Assembly: GCA_001898335.1 (NCBI GenBank)
Contig: MKTS01000013.1
Span: forward strand, 1 to 64,000
Source of the DNA: Mucilaginibacter sp. 44-25
GTDB taxonomy: Bacteria; Bacteroidota; Bacteroidia; Sphingobacteriales; Sphingobacteriaceae
Length of the DNA: 64,000 nucleotides
Direction: 5' to 3'
Shown: positions 56,632 to 64,000 of the stretch, one piece after another
Layout of the letters: every line of letters begins with the position of its first letter
Position numbering within the stretch: the first letter of the stretch is position 1
Position numbers and translations under genes: made by a program
Notes under the pieces: generated by a model
Told to the model about the DNA's origin: nothing
Seen by the model: the letters and a program-made list of their open reading frames with translations, nothing else
Database searches by the model: none

Positions 56632-57393
56632 ATGACAATGCTACAACCATTAGTTTCGGAAACATACAACGGCCTTATATGGCGGCTGCAAATAGATAGT
56701 TTTAACGATATTTTAGCTTTAGAAATACGTAACGAGCAGGATAAGCAAACCAGTTTCAGTACCATTAACCTGCAAAGCGGAGAACTATATTTAAAAGACT
56801 TTACCTTACCCGAGCGCTGGCTTACAGGGATAGAGGCTGCCTGGAAAAGTGTGCTGATGCTGCATTACTATAAACATGAAAGTAGCCCGGAACATCAGTC
56901 GGTAATAGCCATTGACGCTAAAACAGGTAAAGAGCTATGGGCCAATTATCGTATTGCGTTTGACCACCTCAGCAACAATGGCCCGGTAGTTTATTATGCT
57001 GGTATGCAACCCAAAAAGCTCCAGCTGATTAGCGCATCTGACGGTAAATTGCTCAGAAATTTCTCCGCTATGGAAGATAAACCTTTAAGCACAGCTATCG
57101 TCATACCTGATATGCTGCCTGCTGAGGCTGTGCCTGATGTGGAGCTTCCGCTCGTACCGTACGGAAATATGGTACATTACCTAACCTATAATAATTACAG
57201 AATTGTATCTTTGCACGCGCAAAAAAACGGAATATTGCAGCAGCACCTTTACGTTTTGGATAACAACGGAATTCTTTATCACGATTTATTGAACAGTAAT
57301 ATACAAAAGTTACAGCCCGAGGCGTTTGTAGTACATAAAAACGTACTGATCTACGTGAAAGAAAGGGCTGGTATTGTGGCCCTGAAACTATAA
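56632..57393 (+). CDS. DUF4905 family protein
   Basis: 253 residues (ATG at 56632; another at 56638). Cytosolic, with no signal peptide. Beta-propeller-like strands appear with VIAIDAKTGKELWANYRIAF and LQLISASDGKLLRNFSAMED, typical of DUF4905 proteins of Sphingobacteriales. Function unknown. It ends 23 bases before the LysM protein gene on the same strand. Confidence 0.8.
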   Translation: MTMLQPLVSETYNGLIWRLQIDSFNDILALEIRNEQDKQTSFSTINLQSGELYLKDFTLPERWLTGIEAAWKSVLMLHYYKHESSPEHQSVIAIDAKTGKELWANYRIAFDHLSNNGPVVYYAGMQPKKLQLISASDGKLLRNFSAMEDKPLSTAIVIPDMLPAEAVPDVELPLVPYGNMVHYLTYNNYRIVSLHAQKNGILQQHLYVLDNNGILYHDLLNSNIQKLQPEAFVVHKNVLIYVKERAGIVALKL

Positions 57394-57415
57394 GTGATAC
57401 GGATAAGAATTGATT

Positions 57416-58414
57416 ATGAGATTTAAAATACTGTTATTATCATCGGCCTTGATGGCTTTTTCCGCAAAGCTATTTGCAGGTGTTATGCCTGCAGACTCTG
57501 TTGGCGTTGAAAACAACAATGGTAAAAAAGTGATCTTGCATAAACTGGATCCAAAAGATAATTACTATTCATTAGGTCGTAAATATGGTGTTAACCCCAA
57601 AGTTATACAGCAGTTTAATAATAACGCGAACCTGCAAATTGGGCATATTATAAAAGTGCCTACTGAGCGTTCTATAGTGGAAAATGTACCCGCTCAGCCT
57701 AAAACTGAAACACCTGCGCAGGCGCAGGTTAAAGCGTCGGCGAACCCTCCTGTTGTTCAGCAACAACAAACCCCTAAAAAAGATGAGGCTAAAAACACCC
57801 TTGCAAATAACCAGCAGGCGAATGTACAGACCTCGCCAACTCAACAGGCGGCAGCTTCTCAACAGCAATATAAAGTATCTGCACATGAAACTTTGTACGC
57901 TATAGCCAAACGTTTTAATACCACGGTAGATGCCATTACCAGCCTAAATAAGCTTACCTCTACCAATTTAACACCTGGGCAGGTTTTACTGGTGCCTAAC
58001 GGCGTGCAGCCAGCCCAAGCGCAACAGGACGCTACCGCAACCGCCGCTACCCATCCGGACAACGTAAAGCAGGATAGCAGCCATTTAGCGGCAGATAGCC
58101 TTAACCGCCACATTGCCTCTAAGTACGGCTTATATGAAAAAAACGAACGCGGTGTGGCCACATGGATTGACGATGCCAGCCTTGACGCGAATAAACAATT
58201 GATACTACACCGCACGGCACCTATTGGCACCGTAATGCGTATTACCAACCCTATGAACGGTAAAAGCACCTTCGCTAAGGTGGTTGGCCGCTTTACAGAC
58301 AGCGAATCAACCAGGGATGCCATTGTAGTAATGACAAAAAATACAGCGAAGGCCTTAGGCGCTTTAGATAAACGTTTCCAGGTAAACATCAGCTACGGCA
58401 CCCCAAATGAATAA
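57416..58414 (+). CDS. LysM-domain protein with RlpA-like double-psi barrel
   Basis: The ATG at 57416 is chosen over a TTG at 57410. Signal peptide (ILLLSSALMAFSAKLFAG). The first LysM is at about 45-86 (NYYSLGRKYGVNPKVIQQFN), followed by a Gln/Pro/Ala-rich linker. The second LysM is at about 155-200 (YKVSAHETLYAIAKRFNTTV). The C-terminal domain (about 245-333) resembles the RlpA/DPBB fold: KQLILHRTAPIGTVMRITNP and TFAKVVGRFTDSESTRDAIV. It is predicted to bind peptidoglycan in the periplasm; whether it cuts glycan strands is unknown. It overlaps udk by 8 bases. Confidence 0.85.
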   Translation: MRFKILLLSSALMAFSAKLFAGVMPADSVGVENNNGKKVILHKLDPKDNYYSLGRKYGVNPKVIQQFNNNANLQIGHIIKVPTERSIVENVPAQPKTETPAQAQVKASANPPVVQQQQTPKKDEAKNTLANNQQANVQTSPTQQAAASQQQYKVSAHETLYAIAKRFNTTVDAITSLNKLTSTNLTPGQVLLVPNGVQPAQAQQDATATAATHPDNVKQDSSHLAADSLNRHIASKYGLYEKNERGVATWIDDASLDANKQLILHRTAPIGTVMRITNPMNGKSTFAKVVGRFTDSESTRDAIVVMTKNTAKALGALDKRFQVNISYGTPNE

Positions 58415-59048
58415 ACCATATGTTATTGGCATTGCCGGCGGAAGCGGATCCGGCAAAACCTTCTTTTTAAAATGCTTTCTGGAACACTTTACACCAGATG
58501 AGGTGTGCCTGGTGTCGCAGGACGACTATTACTTTCCCGTTGGCCATACCATGACCAAAGAGGAGAATAAACTTTATAATTTTGATTTACCTTCAACCAT
58601 TGATCACGAGCACTTTGAAAGTGATATATTCAAACTGTTGAACGGCCAATCATTCACAAAGGAAGAATATACATTTAACAACCCCGACGCGCCTAAGAAG
58701 CTGTTGGAAATTAAACCTGCACCCATTATTATGGTAGAGGGATTATTTATACTTCACTTTAAAAAAATAGCCGAGGTATTGGATATGACCATCTTTATTG
58801 ACGCCGACGAAGAAATTGCCTTGCAGCGCCGTCTAAAACGCGACCTGTTGGAACGCGGCTATTCAAATGAAGATGCATACTATAAATGGGTTAATCACGT
58901 AGTGCCGTCCTACAAAGAATATCTGCTACCCTACCGAGAAAGCTGCCACAAAATTGTGATCAATAATACACAGGAGGCTGAAGATATCATTAAAATAACC
59001 GACGAAATTTCTGAGGAGCTAAGAGAAAAGGTATTTGGGGAGGTTTAG
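58407..59048 (+). CDS. udk: Uridine kinase
   Basis: 213 residues. P-loop GIAGGSGSGKTFFLKCFLEH, the substrate segment VSQDDYYFPVG, DLPSTIDHEHFE, and PIIMVEGLFILHF and RRLKRDLLERGYS of the lid. It phosphorylates uridine and cytidine with ATP or GTP in the cytosol. The start codon lies inside the end of the LysM gene (ATGAATAA), which indicates translational coupling. Confidence 0.92.
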   Translation: MNKPYVIGIAGGSGSGKTFFLKCFLEHFTPDEVCLVSQDDYYFPVGHTMTKEENKLYNFDLPSTIDHEHFESDIFKLLNGQSFTKEEYTFNNPDAPKKLLEIKPAPIIMVEGLFILHFKKIAEVLDMTIFIDADEEIALQRRLKRDLLERGYSNEDAYYKWVNHVVPSYKEYLLPYRESCHKIVINNTQEAEDIIKITDEISEELREKVFGEV

Positions 59049-59089
59049 TTTACTATTTTGTCTACTGAAGACCATACAATTTAATGCCA

Positions 59090-59359
59090 TCAATCGCAGT
59101 TAAGCAGCAGATCGTAGTATTTTTTCATTAATACTACATCGTAATTTACCAGAGAGTTATAAGCTTCGGTAACCAATTCGTTCAAAATAGAAGAGCCAAG
59201 TTGTCCCGCTCCATCCGGAATGGAATCATAGTAAGCAATAAGTTCTTTAACCCTGATGATCTCGTACAGTAGCTTTTGGATAAGGTCGGTTTGCGGGCCG
59301 CCCGTTATTCCCTTTGCATTGCTCAGAAAATCGAGAGGGTCGTTATTTGTGGTAGACAT
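59090..59359 (-). CDS. Conserved hypothetical protein (89 aa)
   Basis: ATG 59359. A small acidic, mostly helical protein: NNDPLDFLSNAKGITGGPQT, DLIQKLLYEIIRVKELIAYY and ELVTEAYNSLVNYDVVLMKK. No signal peptide. It is convergent with udk and upstream of a terminator for pnp. I do not recognise a named family; it looks like a real gene from its composition and isolation. Confidence 0.6.
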   Translation of the reverse strand: MSTTNNDPLDFLSNAKGITGGPQTDLIQKLLYEIIRVKELIAYYDSIPDGAGQLGSSILNELVTEAYNSLVNYDVVLMKKYYDLLLNCD

Positions 59360-59468
59360 TTTCAGAATCTTGGCCCCGGCGTTATTTTCAAAAACAATTA
59401 TTCTTAATTAGATAAAACCAGTTGCAACATATTTTGTTTGCATGAAATTTCATTTTTTTCTAACCAAA

Positions 59469-59495
59469 AAAAGGCCCTCAGAATGAGGGCCTTTT
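59469..59495 (-). terminator. Terminator of pnp
   Basis: AAAAGGCCCTC (59469-59479), loop AGAAT, GAGGGCCTTTT (59485-59495): a perfect 11-bp stem, with a U-run on the minus strand. It lies 18 bases beyond the pnp stop. Confidence 0.88.
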
Positions 59496-59512
59496 AATAT
59501 AGTTGATTACTA

Positions 59513-61654
59513 TTATTTGCTTTCAGCCGGTTTGTTATTCTCCGGCTTTGGCAACAAAGCTTTACGTGACAGCTTTAGTTTGCCTTGCTTGTCAACATCC
59601 AGCAGTTTCACACGAACTTCGTCGCCAACCTGGAAGATACCATCCATGCTCTCGAAACGTTTGTGGTCAATCTCTGAGATGTGCAATAAGCCATCTTTAC
59701 CCGGCATAATTTCAACAAATGCACCGAATGGCATAATTGATTTTACTTTACCTTCGTATATCTCGCCTACTTCTGGTTTAGCGGCAATAGCGCGGATACG
59801 GCCTAAAGCGGCATCAATAGATGCTTTATTATCGGCGAATATTTGTACGACACCCACGTTGTTAACTTCCTCGATCGAGATAGTAGCACCAGTTTCGCGT
59901 TGCATTTCCTGGATAATTTTACCACCGGGACCAATAACAGCACCAATGTATTCTTTATCAATTTTGATAGATACGATACGTGGGGCATGCGGTTTGTAAT
60001 CCTCACGAGGCGCGCTGATGGTTTTAGCCATTTCGCCAAGGATGTGTAAACGGCCGTCTTTAGCCTGGTTAAGCGCATTGGTTAACACTTCATATGAAAG
60101 ACCTTTAATTTTAAGGTCCATCTGTACCGCAACAATACCATTTTTGGTACCGGTTACTTTAAAGTCCATATCGCCTAAGTGGTCTTCATCACCTAAAATA
60201 TCAGAAAGGATAGCATATTTAGTACCCATTTCATTAGTGATCAAACCCATTGCAATACCTGAAACCGGGCTGGAAATTTTAACACCTGCATCCATCAAAG
60301 CCAATGTACCGGCACAAACCGTAGCCATTGATGATGAACCGTTTGATTCCAAAATATCTGATACGATACGAATAGTGTATGGATTCTCATCCTCAGAAGG
60401 TAATACACGTTTTAATGAACGCATAGCCAGGTTACCATGGCCGATCTCACGACGGCCTGCACCCCTGTTAGGGCGAACCTCACCCGTTGAGAAACCCGGG
60501 AAGTTGTAGTGTAACAGGAATTTTTGGTATCCGTTGATGAAAGCACCATCAATCATTTGCTCATCGTCTTTAGAACCTAAAGTAACGGTGGTTAATGATT
60601 GCGTTTCGCCACGGGTAAATATGGCAGAACCGTGTGCCGATGGAAGGTAACCCACCTCGCTCCATATTGGGCGTATCTGGGTAGTGGTACGGCCGTCAAG
60701 GCGCTTGCCTTCGTCCAATACCAGGTTACGGATAGCATCATACTCCACATCGTGGTAGTATTTTTTCGCCAATGATTTAGTGATGTCATCAATTTCGCCT
60801 AAGCTCTCGATGTACTCATCGCGGATAGCTTTAAATTTAGCGGCACGCTCGTCTTTTGAAGAAGCTTCGCTTGCAGTAGCGTAAACCTTGTCGTAAGTAG
60901 CGGCGTAGATAGCTTTTTCAAGCTCATCGTTGCTGTGCTCGTGGTTGTAAACACGTTTCTCGGTTTTACCGGTTTCAATGGTAAGTTCCTTTTGGGCAAG
61001 GCACTGCAGCTTAATAGCAGTATGTGCAAACTTAATAGCCTCTACCAACTCTTCCTCCTGTATCTCAGCGCTTTCACCTTCAACCATGTTAATATCGTGC
61101 TCGTTACCGGCAACAATAAACTCAAGGGTAGCATTGGCTAATTCGCTAAGGCGCGGGTTAATCACCAGTTGGCCATCAATTTTAGCAACACGTACTTCTG
61201 ATATAGGTCCGTTGAACGGGATATCAGAAACGGCAAGCGCTGCAGATGCAGCTAAACCTGCAAGGGCATCAGGCATAATATCTTTATCCGCACTGATCAG
61301 GCTGATCATTACCTGTGTATCGGCATGATAATCTTCAGGGAACATTGGGCGCAAAGCACGGTCAACCAAACGCGAGATCAATACCTCATAGTCTGATAAA
61401 CGAGCCTCGCGGCGTAAAAAACCACCCGGGATACGGCCTGTAGAGGCATATTTCTCCTGGTAGTCAACAGATAGCGGAAGGAAATCAACGCCTTCTTTTG
61501 CCTCTGGTGATGATACTACGGTAGCCAGTAACATGGTATCACCCATTTTTACTACTACAGAACCATCTGCTTGTTTGGCCAGTTTACCGGTTTCGATCTC
61601 AATGGTGCGGCCGTCACCTAAATCAATAACCTTTTTAATTACGTTTAAACTCAT
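59513..61654 (-). CDS. pnp: Polyribonucleotide nucleotidyltransferase (PNPase)
   Basis: 713 residues. Two RNase PH-like cores: [20 protein letters not shown] and [20 protein letters not shown] in the first; [40 protein letters not shown] and [18 protein letters not shown] in the second with catalytic [19 protein letters not shown]. Then KH ([20 protein letters not shown]) and S1 ([20 protein letters not shown]) domains. It degrades RNA 3' to 5' with phosphate as a trimer in the cytosol. It lies downstream of rpsO on the same strand, the widespread rpsO-pnp order, with a terminator-like hairpin between. Confidence 0.97.
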   Translation of the reverse strand: MSLNVIKKVIDLGDGRTIEIETGKLAKQADGSVVVKMGDTMLLATVVSSPEAKEGVDFLPLSVDYQEKYASTGRIPGGFLRREARLSDYEVLISRLVDRALRPMFPEDYHADTQVMISLISADKDIMPDALAGLAASAALAVSDIPFNGPISEVRVAKIDGQLVINPRLSELANATLEFIVAGNEHDINMVEGESAEIQEEELVEAIKFAHTAIKLQCLAQKELTIETGKTEKRVYNHEHSNDELEKAIYAATYDKVYATASEASSKDERAAKFKAIRDEYIESLGEIDDITKSLAKKYYHDVEYDAIRNLVLDEGKRLDGRTTTQIRPIWSEVGYLPSAHGSAIFTRGETQSLTTVTLGSKDDEQMIDGAFINGYQKFLLHYNFPGFSTGEVRPNRGAGRREIGHGNLAMRSLKRVLPSEDENPYTIRIVSDILESNGSSSMATVCAGTLALMDAGVKISSPVSGIAMGLITNEMGTKYAILSDILGDEDHLGDMDFKVTGTKNGIVAVQMDLKIKGLSYEVLTNALNQAKDGRLHILGEMAKTISAPREDYKPHAPRIVSIKIDKEYIGAVIGPGGKIIQEMQRETGATISIEEVNNVGVVQIFADNKASIDAALGRIRAIAAKPEVGEIYEGKVKSIMPFGAFVEIMPGKDGLLHISEIDHKRFESMDGIFQVGDEVRVKLLDVDKQGKLKLSRKALLPKPENNKPAESK

Positions 61655-61731
61655 CTTTTTTGTGTTGTGGATTGCTTTTCATCTTCAGGAGCAACCCGGT
61701 TTTTTATGTGTGTAAAATTAGATGCAAAATT

Positions 61732-61765
61732 AAAAAAGCCATCCAGACATGCGGACGGCTTTTTA
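61732..61765 (-). terminator. Terminator/hairpin between rpsO and pnp
   Basis: AAAAAGCCATCC and GGACGGCTTTTT flank a short loop; a 12-bp stem with one mismatch, U-rich on the minus strand. It follows the rpsO stop by about 18 bases and could terminate or be processed to separate rpsO from pnp. Confidence 0.75.
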
Positions 61766-61782
61766 TTAAAAACTTATAAAAG

Positions 61783-62061
61783 TTATTTGATGATATCCCT
61801 AAGCTGTAAAGCTTTGATGATAGCACGATATCTTTCAATGTCTTTGTTGTAAAGGTATGCTAATAATGCACGGCGTTTACCTACTAATTTTTGCAGTGAT
61901 AACTGGGTTGAAAAATCTTTTTTGTTGTTTTTCAAGTGACCGGTTAAATGTGCGATACGAGTGGTAAACAATGCTACCTGACCTTCGGCAGAACCTGTGT
62001 CAGTTGCGCCTTTACCATGTTTTGCAAAGATCTCAGCCTTTGCTTCTTTACTTAAATACAT
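61783..62061 (-). CDS. rpsO: 30S ribosomal protein S15
   Basis: 92 residues: YLSKEAKAEIFAKHGKGATD, TGSAEGQVALFTTRIAHLTG, HLKNNKKDFSTQLSLQKLVG and KRRALLAYLYNKDIERYRAI. It carries the family core (GSxExQVAxLTxRIxxLTxH). It binds 16S rRNA early in small-subunit assembly. Normal length. Confidence 0.97.
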   Translation of the reverse strand: MYLSKEAKAEIFAKHGKGATDTGSAEGQVALFTTRIAHLTGHLKNNKKDFSTQLSLQKLVGKRRALLAYLYNKDIERYRAIIKALQLRDIIK

Positions 62062-62123
62062 TACCTGAATAATATTAAAGCGTGTATAACTTTGTTAATT
62101 GTGGTGCAAAGATACGCTTTAAA

Positions 62124-62226
62124 ATCAAAAGTAAAAATTCAAAATTCAAAAGCCTGGCTTAGGTTATCTTCCTATCAATCAGAGAACTTTTTGGTTTTCA
62201 CTATTGAATTTTGACTTTGCCTTTTG
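62124..62226. repeat. AT-rich AAATTCAAAA-type inverted repeat
   Basis: In the gap between rpsO and the MATE gene, AAAAATTCAAAATTCAAAAG at 62133-62152 (with related units from 62124) and the reversed ATTGAATTTTGACTTTGCC at 62203-62221 are roughly complementary. A similar TTTTACTTTTTACATTTGAC run lies at 63876-63895. They are short low-complexity intergenic repeats, not coding. Confidence 0.45.
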
Positions 62227-62353
62227 TCGGAATTAACCCTTCAATATGTCATTATCAGACTGCTTTGGGTAAAACTTTCGTGATAATTTTGCTGAAGTTA
62301 CTTTTTACTGCTCTGCGCCGTAAAGCTTATATTTATTGACTCAAACAAAAACT

Positions 62354-63778
62354 ATGTCACCAATAGCTGCCGCAAAGGGCAAGGCAAATTCATTTTTCAC
62401 GGTACTTAAGCAATCACTAAAAGGCGAACATGTTGATCTTACCTCTATCAGCATAAAACGTGCTATTGTGCTTTTGGCCATCCCCATGATGCTGGAAATG
62501 GCCATGGAATCTGTTTTTGCATTGGTAGATCTTTACTTTGTAGGGCACTTGCCCAATAGCAGCCTTGCCATACAAACCGTTGGGTTAACAGAATCTGTAC
62601 TTACAGTAATTTATTCTTTAGCTATCGGATTAAGCATGGCTGCTACAGCCGTAGTTGCCCGTCGCATAGGTGAGAAAAATCCTGAAGCAGCATCAAAAGC
62701 CGGTATGCAAACCGTTGTAATAGCTGTAATTGTAAATATCGTGATCAGCATAGTCGGCCTGCTGCACGGCCGGGACCTGCTATTATTAATGGGAGCATCC
62801 CCAGAAACTGCCAACCACGGGCAAACTTTTGTGCGCGTTATGATGGGCGGCAGTGTTATTATCGTTTTGCTTTTTTTGATCAATGGTATCTTCCGCGGGG
62901 CGGGAAATGCAGCCATTGCTATGCGCAGCCTCTGGATAGCTAATATCGCTAACATTATCCTCTGCCCTATTTTTATCAGAGGCTTGGGGCCAATTCCCGC
63001 TTTTGGTTTAACAGGGGCGGCCATAGCTACTACCGTTGGCCGTAGTTTAGGGGTATTGTACCAGGTTTACAATTTATTTAATAATAAAAACGCAATTACC
63101 ATTAAGTTAAGCTACCTGGTGCCGGATTGGGAGCAGATAAAAGCCATTATTAAAGTGGCGGCGCCGGGTATATTACAATTTATTATAGCCAGTTGCAGCT
63201 GGATATTTCTGGCTGAACTTGTAGCCACAACAGGCGGCGATAAAGGATCGGCTGGTTACCAGACCGCGCTGAGGTTAATGATGTTTTTTATGCTGCCTGC
63301 CTGGGGCTTAAGCAATGCTGCCGCCACCCTGGTGGGGCAAAATCTTGGTGCAGGGCGGGTTGACCGTGCTGAACGATCCGTTTTTCAGACCATCAGGTAT
63401 ACCGCGGTTTTCCTGGGCATAGTAACCGTTTTATTTCTGACCTGCGGGCATTTATTTGCCTCCTTTTTTACTGAGGATGAACAAGTGAAAAGCGTTGCTG
63501 CAAAAGCGTTAAAGATCATTAGCGGGGCATTTATTATTTATGGGATGGGCATGGTTTTCACCAGCGCGTTCAATGGTGCAGGCGACACCTGGACGCCCAC
63601 TAAGATCAACTTCTTTACGTTTTGGCTTTTCCAAATACCGCTTGCTTATCTGCTGGCTAAGTATTTTGAGATGGGCCCGACGGGAGTTTTCATATCCCTG
63701 CCTGTTTCAGAGATCGGTTTAACTATTGCTGCCTATGTGCTGTTCAAAAAAGGAAAATGGAAAACCAAGCAGGTTTGA
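62354..63778 (+). CDS. MATE-family multidrug/Na+ efflux transporter
   Basis: The ATG at 62354 is chosen; the frame starts at a TTG at 62336. Twelve TM helices in two halves: AIVLLAIPMMLEMAMESVFA, LIFxxD-like LVDLYFVGHLPNS, and AIGLSMAATAVVARRIGEKN in the first; NAAATLVGQNLGAGRVDRAE and FNGAGDTWTPTKINFFTFWL in the second. It exports cationic compounds in exchange for Na+ or H+ at the inner membrane. Its neighbour downstream is a thioesterase gene. Confidence 0.93.
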   Translation: MSPIAAAKGKANSFFTVLKQSLKGEHVDLTSISIKRAIVLLAIPMMLEMAMESVFALVDLYFVGHLPNSSLAIQTVGLTESVLTVIYSLAIGLSMAATAVVARRIGEKNPEAASKAGMQTVVIAVIVNIVISIVGLLHGRDLLLLMGASPETANHGQTFVRVMMGGSVIIVLLFLINGIFRGAGNAAIAMRSLWIANIANIILCPIFIRGLGPIPAFGLTGAAIATTVGRSLGVLYQVYNLFNNKNAITIKLSYLVPDWEQIKAIIKVAAPGILQFIIASCSWIFLAELVATTGGDKGSAGYQTALRLMMFFMLPAWGLSNAAATLVGQNLGAGRVDRAERSVFQTIRYTAVFLGIVTVLFLTCGHLFASFFTEDEQVKSVAAKALKIISGAFIIYGMGMVFTSAFNGAGDTWTPTKINFFTFWLFQIPLAYLLAKYFEMGPTGVFISLPVSEIGLTIAAYVLFKKGKWKTKQV

Positions 63779-63913
63779 TGATGTGCAGATAAGTTAAATT
63801 TTTTTGATGATTAATTTGTTTCAGTATAAAACAAGAAAGGGTAGTCAAGCTGATCGATGAAACAATAACTCCCGATTTTACTTTTTACATTTGACTTTTA
63901 ACTTTTGGAATTA

Positions 63914-64000
63914 ATGCCATACAGCACTTTTGAGACCGAACACCGCGTACGCCCCGATGATATAGACATGTTTCAGCACGTGCATAACAGCCGCTACTTT
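63914..64000 (+). CDS. Acyl-CoA thioesterase (4HBT/hotdog fold), start only
   Basis: ATG 63914 opens a frame to the window edge, PYSTFETEHRVRPDDIDMF then QHVHNSRYF. DxDxxxHVNNxxY-type sequence with an Asp and His is the active-site start of YbgC/FadM-like hotdog thioesterases. 29 codons are visible. Confidence 0.75.
   Translation, partial: MPYSTFETEHRVRPDDIDMFQHVHNSRYF

Overview
This window comes from a member of the Bacteroidota, most likely a Sphingobacteriaceae genus such as Mucilaginibacter or Pedobacter. The evidence is two SusC/SusD pairs with FecR anti-sigma and ECF sigma genes, DUF6443-type YD/RHS proteins, TAnnTTTG-type promoter elements, a short archaeal/eukaryote-like ProS, and housekeeping genes (pnp, rpsO, udk, proS, idi, folE) of that lineage. 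The genus is an inference from gene content; no rRNA or tRNA gene was seen.

Region 1 (about 1-11 kb, all minus strand) is a polymorphic-toxin (YD/RHS) locus. It holds the start of a DUF6443 RHS protein running off the left edge, a 1410-residue secreted partner, an S74-like surface protein, a large RHS 3' fragment with a C-terminal tip and a probable immunity gene, and between them a set of small or decayed pieces: an RHS tip remnant, a 56-residue double-TM protein, a 38-residue ORF and a twice-frameshifted small gene. The large RHS fragment is joined directly to the 3' end of a susD gene, which has lost its C-terminus.

Region 2 (11-27 kb) is a carbohydrate or nutrient uptake area: truncated SusD, SusC and FecR (minus); a two-component system (minus) divergent from an outer-membrane beta-barrel receptor (plus) with 10-bp phased repeats between them; a GH95 alpha-fucosidase family enzyme (plus); and an isolated ECF sigma gene. 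The isolated sigma and the FecR lacking its own sigma share an upstream motif at the same distance from their starts.

Region 3 (27-31.7 kb) is a patch of gene debris: an S1/P1 nuclease fragment, a multiply frameshifted CPA1 Na+/H+ antiporter fused to another gene's start, a truncated TIG/FG-GAP protein, a second RHS 3' fragment with a probable immunity protein, and a broken membrane-protein fragment.

Region 4 (31.7-39 kb) is an intact SusD-SusC-FecR/sigma unit with no adjacent enzymes. Region 5 (39-44 kb) is an AraC regulator divergent from an operon of an aldo/keto reductase, an NTF2-like protein and two paralogous SDRs, with repeated candidate operator boxes in the intergenic region. Region 6 (44-50 kb, minus) is a tightly packed idi-folE-(SDR remnant)-FAD oxidoreductase-MpaB-like-MarR-TIGR03643-photolyase cluster that resembles light or photo-oxidative stress clusters. 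Region 7 (50.4-64 kb) is ordinary core genome: a small secreted peptide gene, a Met-biosynthesis PLP enzyme, proS, a Gly/Tyr-rich lipoprotein, a FadL-like protein, dps, DUF4905, LysM/RlpA-like protein, udk, pnp, rpsO, a MATE pump and a thioesterase start.

I did not find a clear new multi-gene system. The strongest unusual signals are the RHS tip debris with the chimeric susD/RHS junction, three separate regulatory repeat patterns, and the in-place deletion of an SDR in the photo-stress operon.
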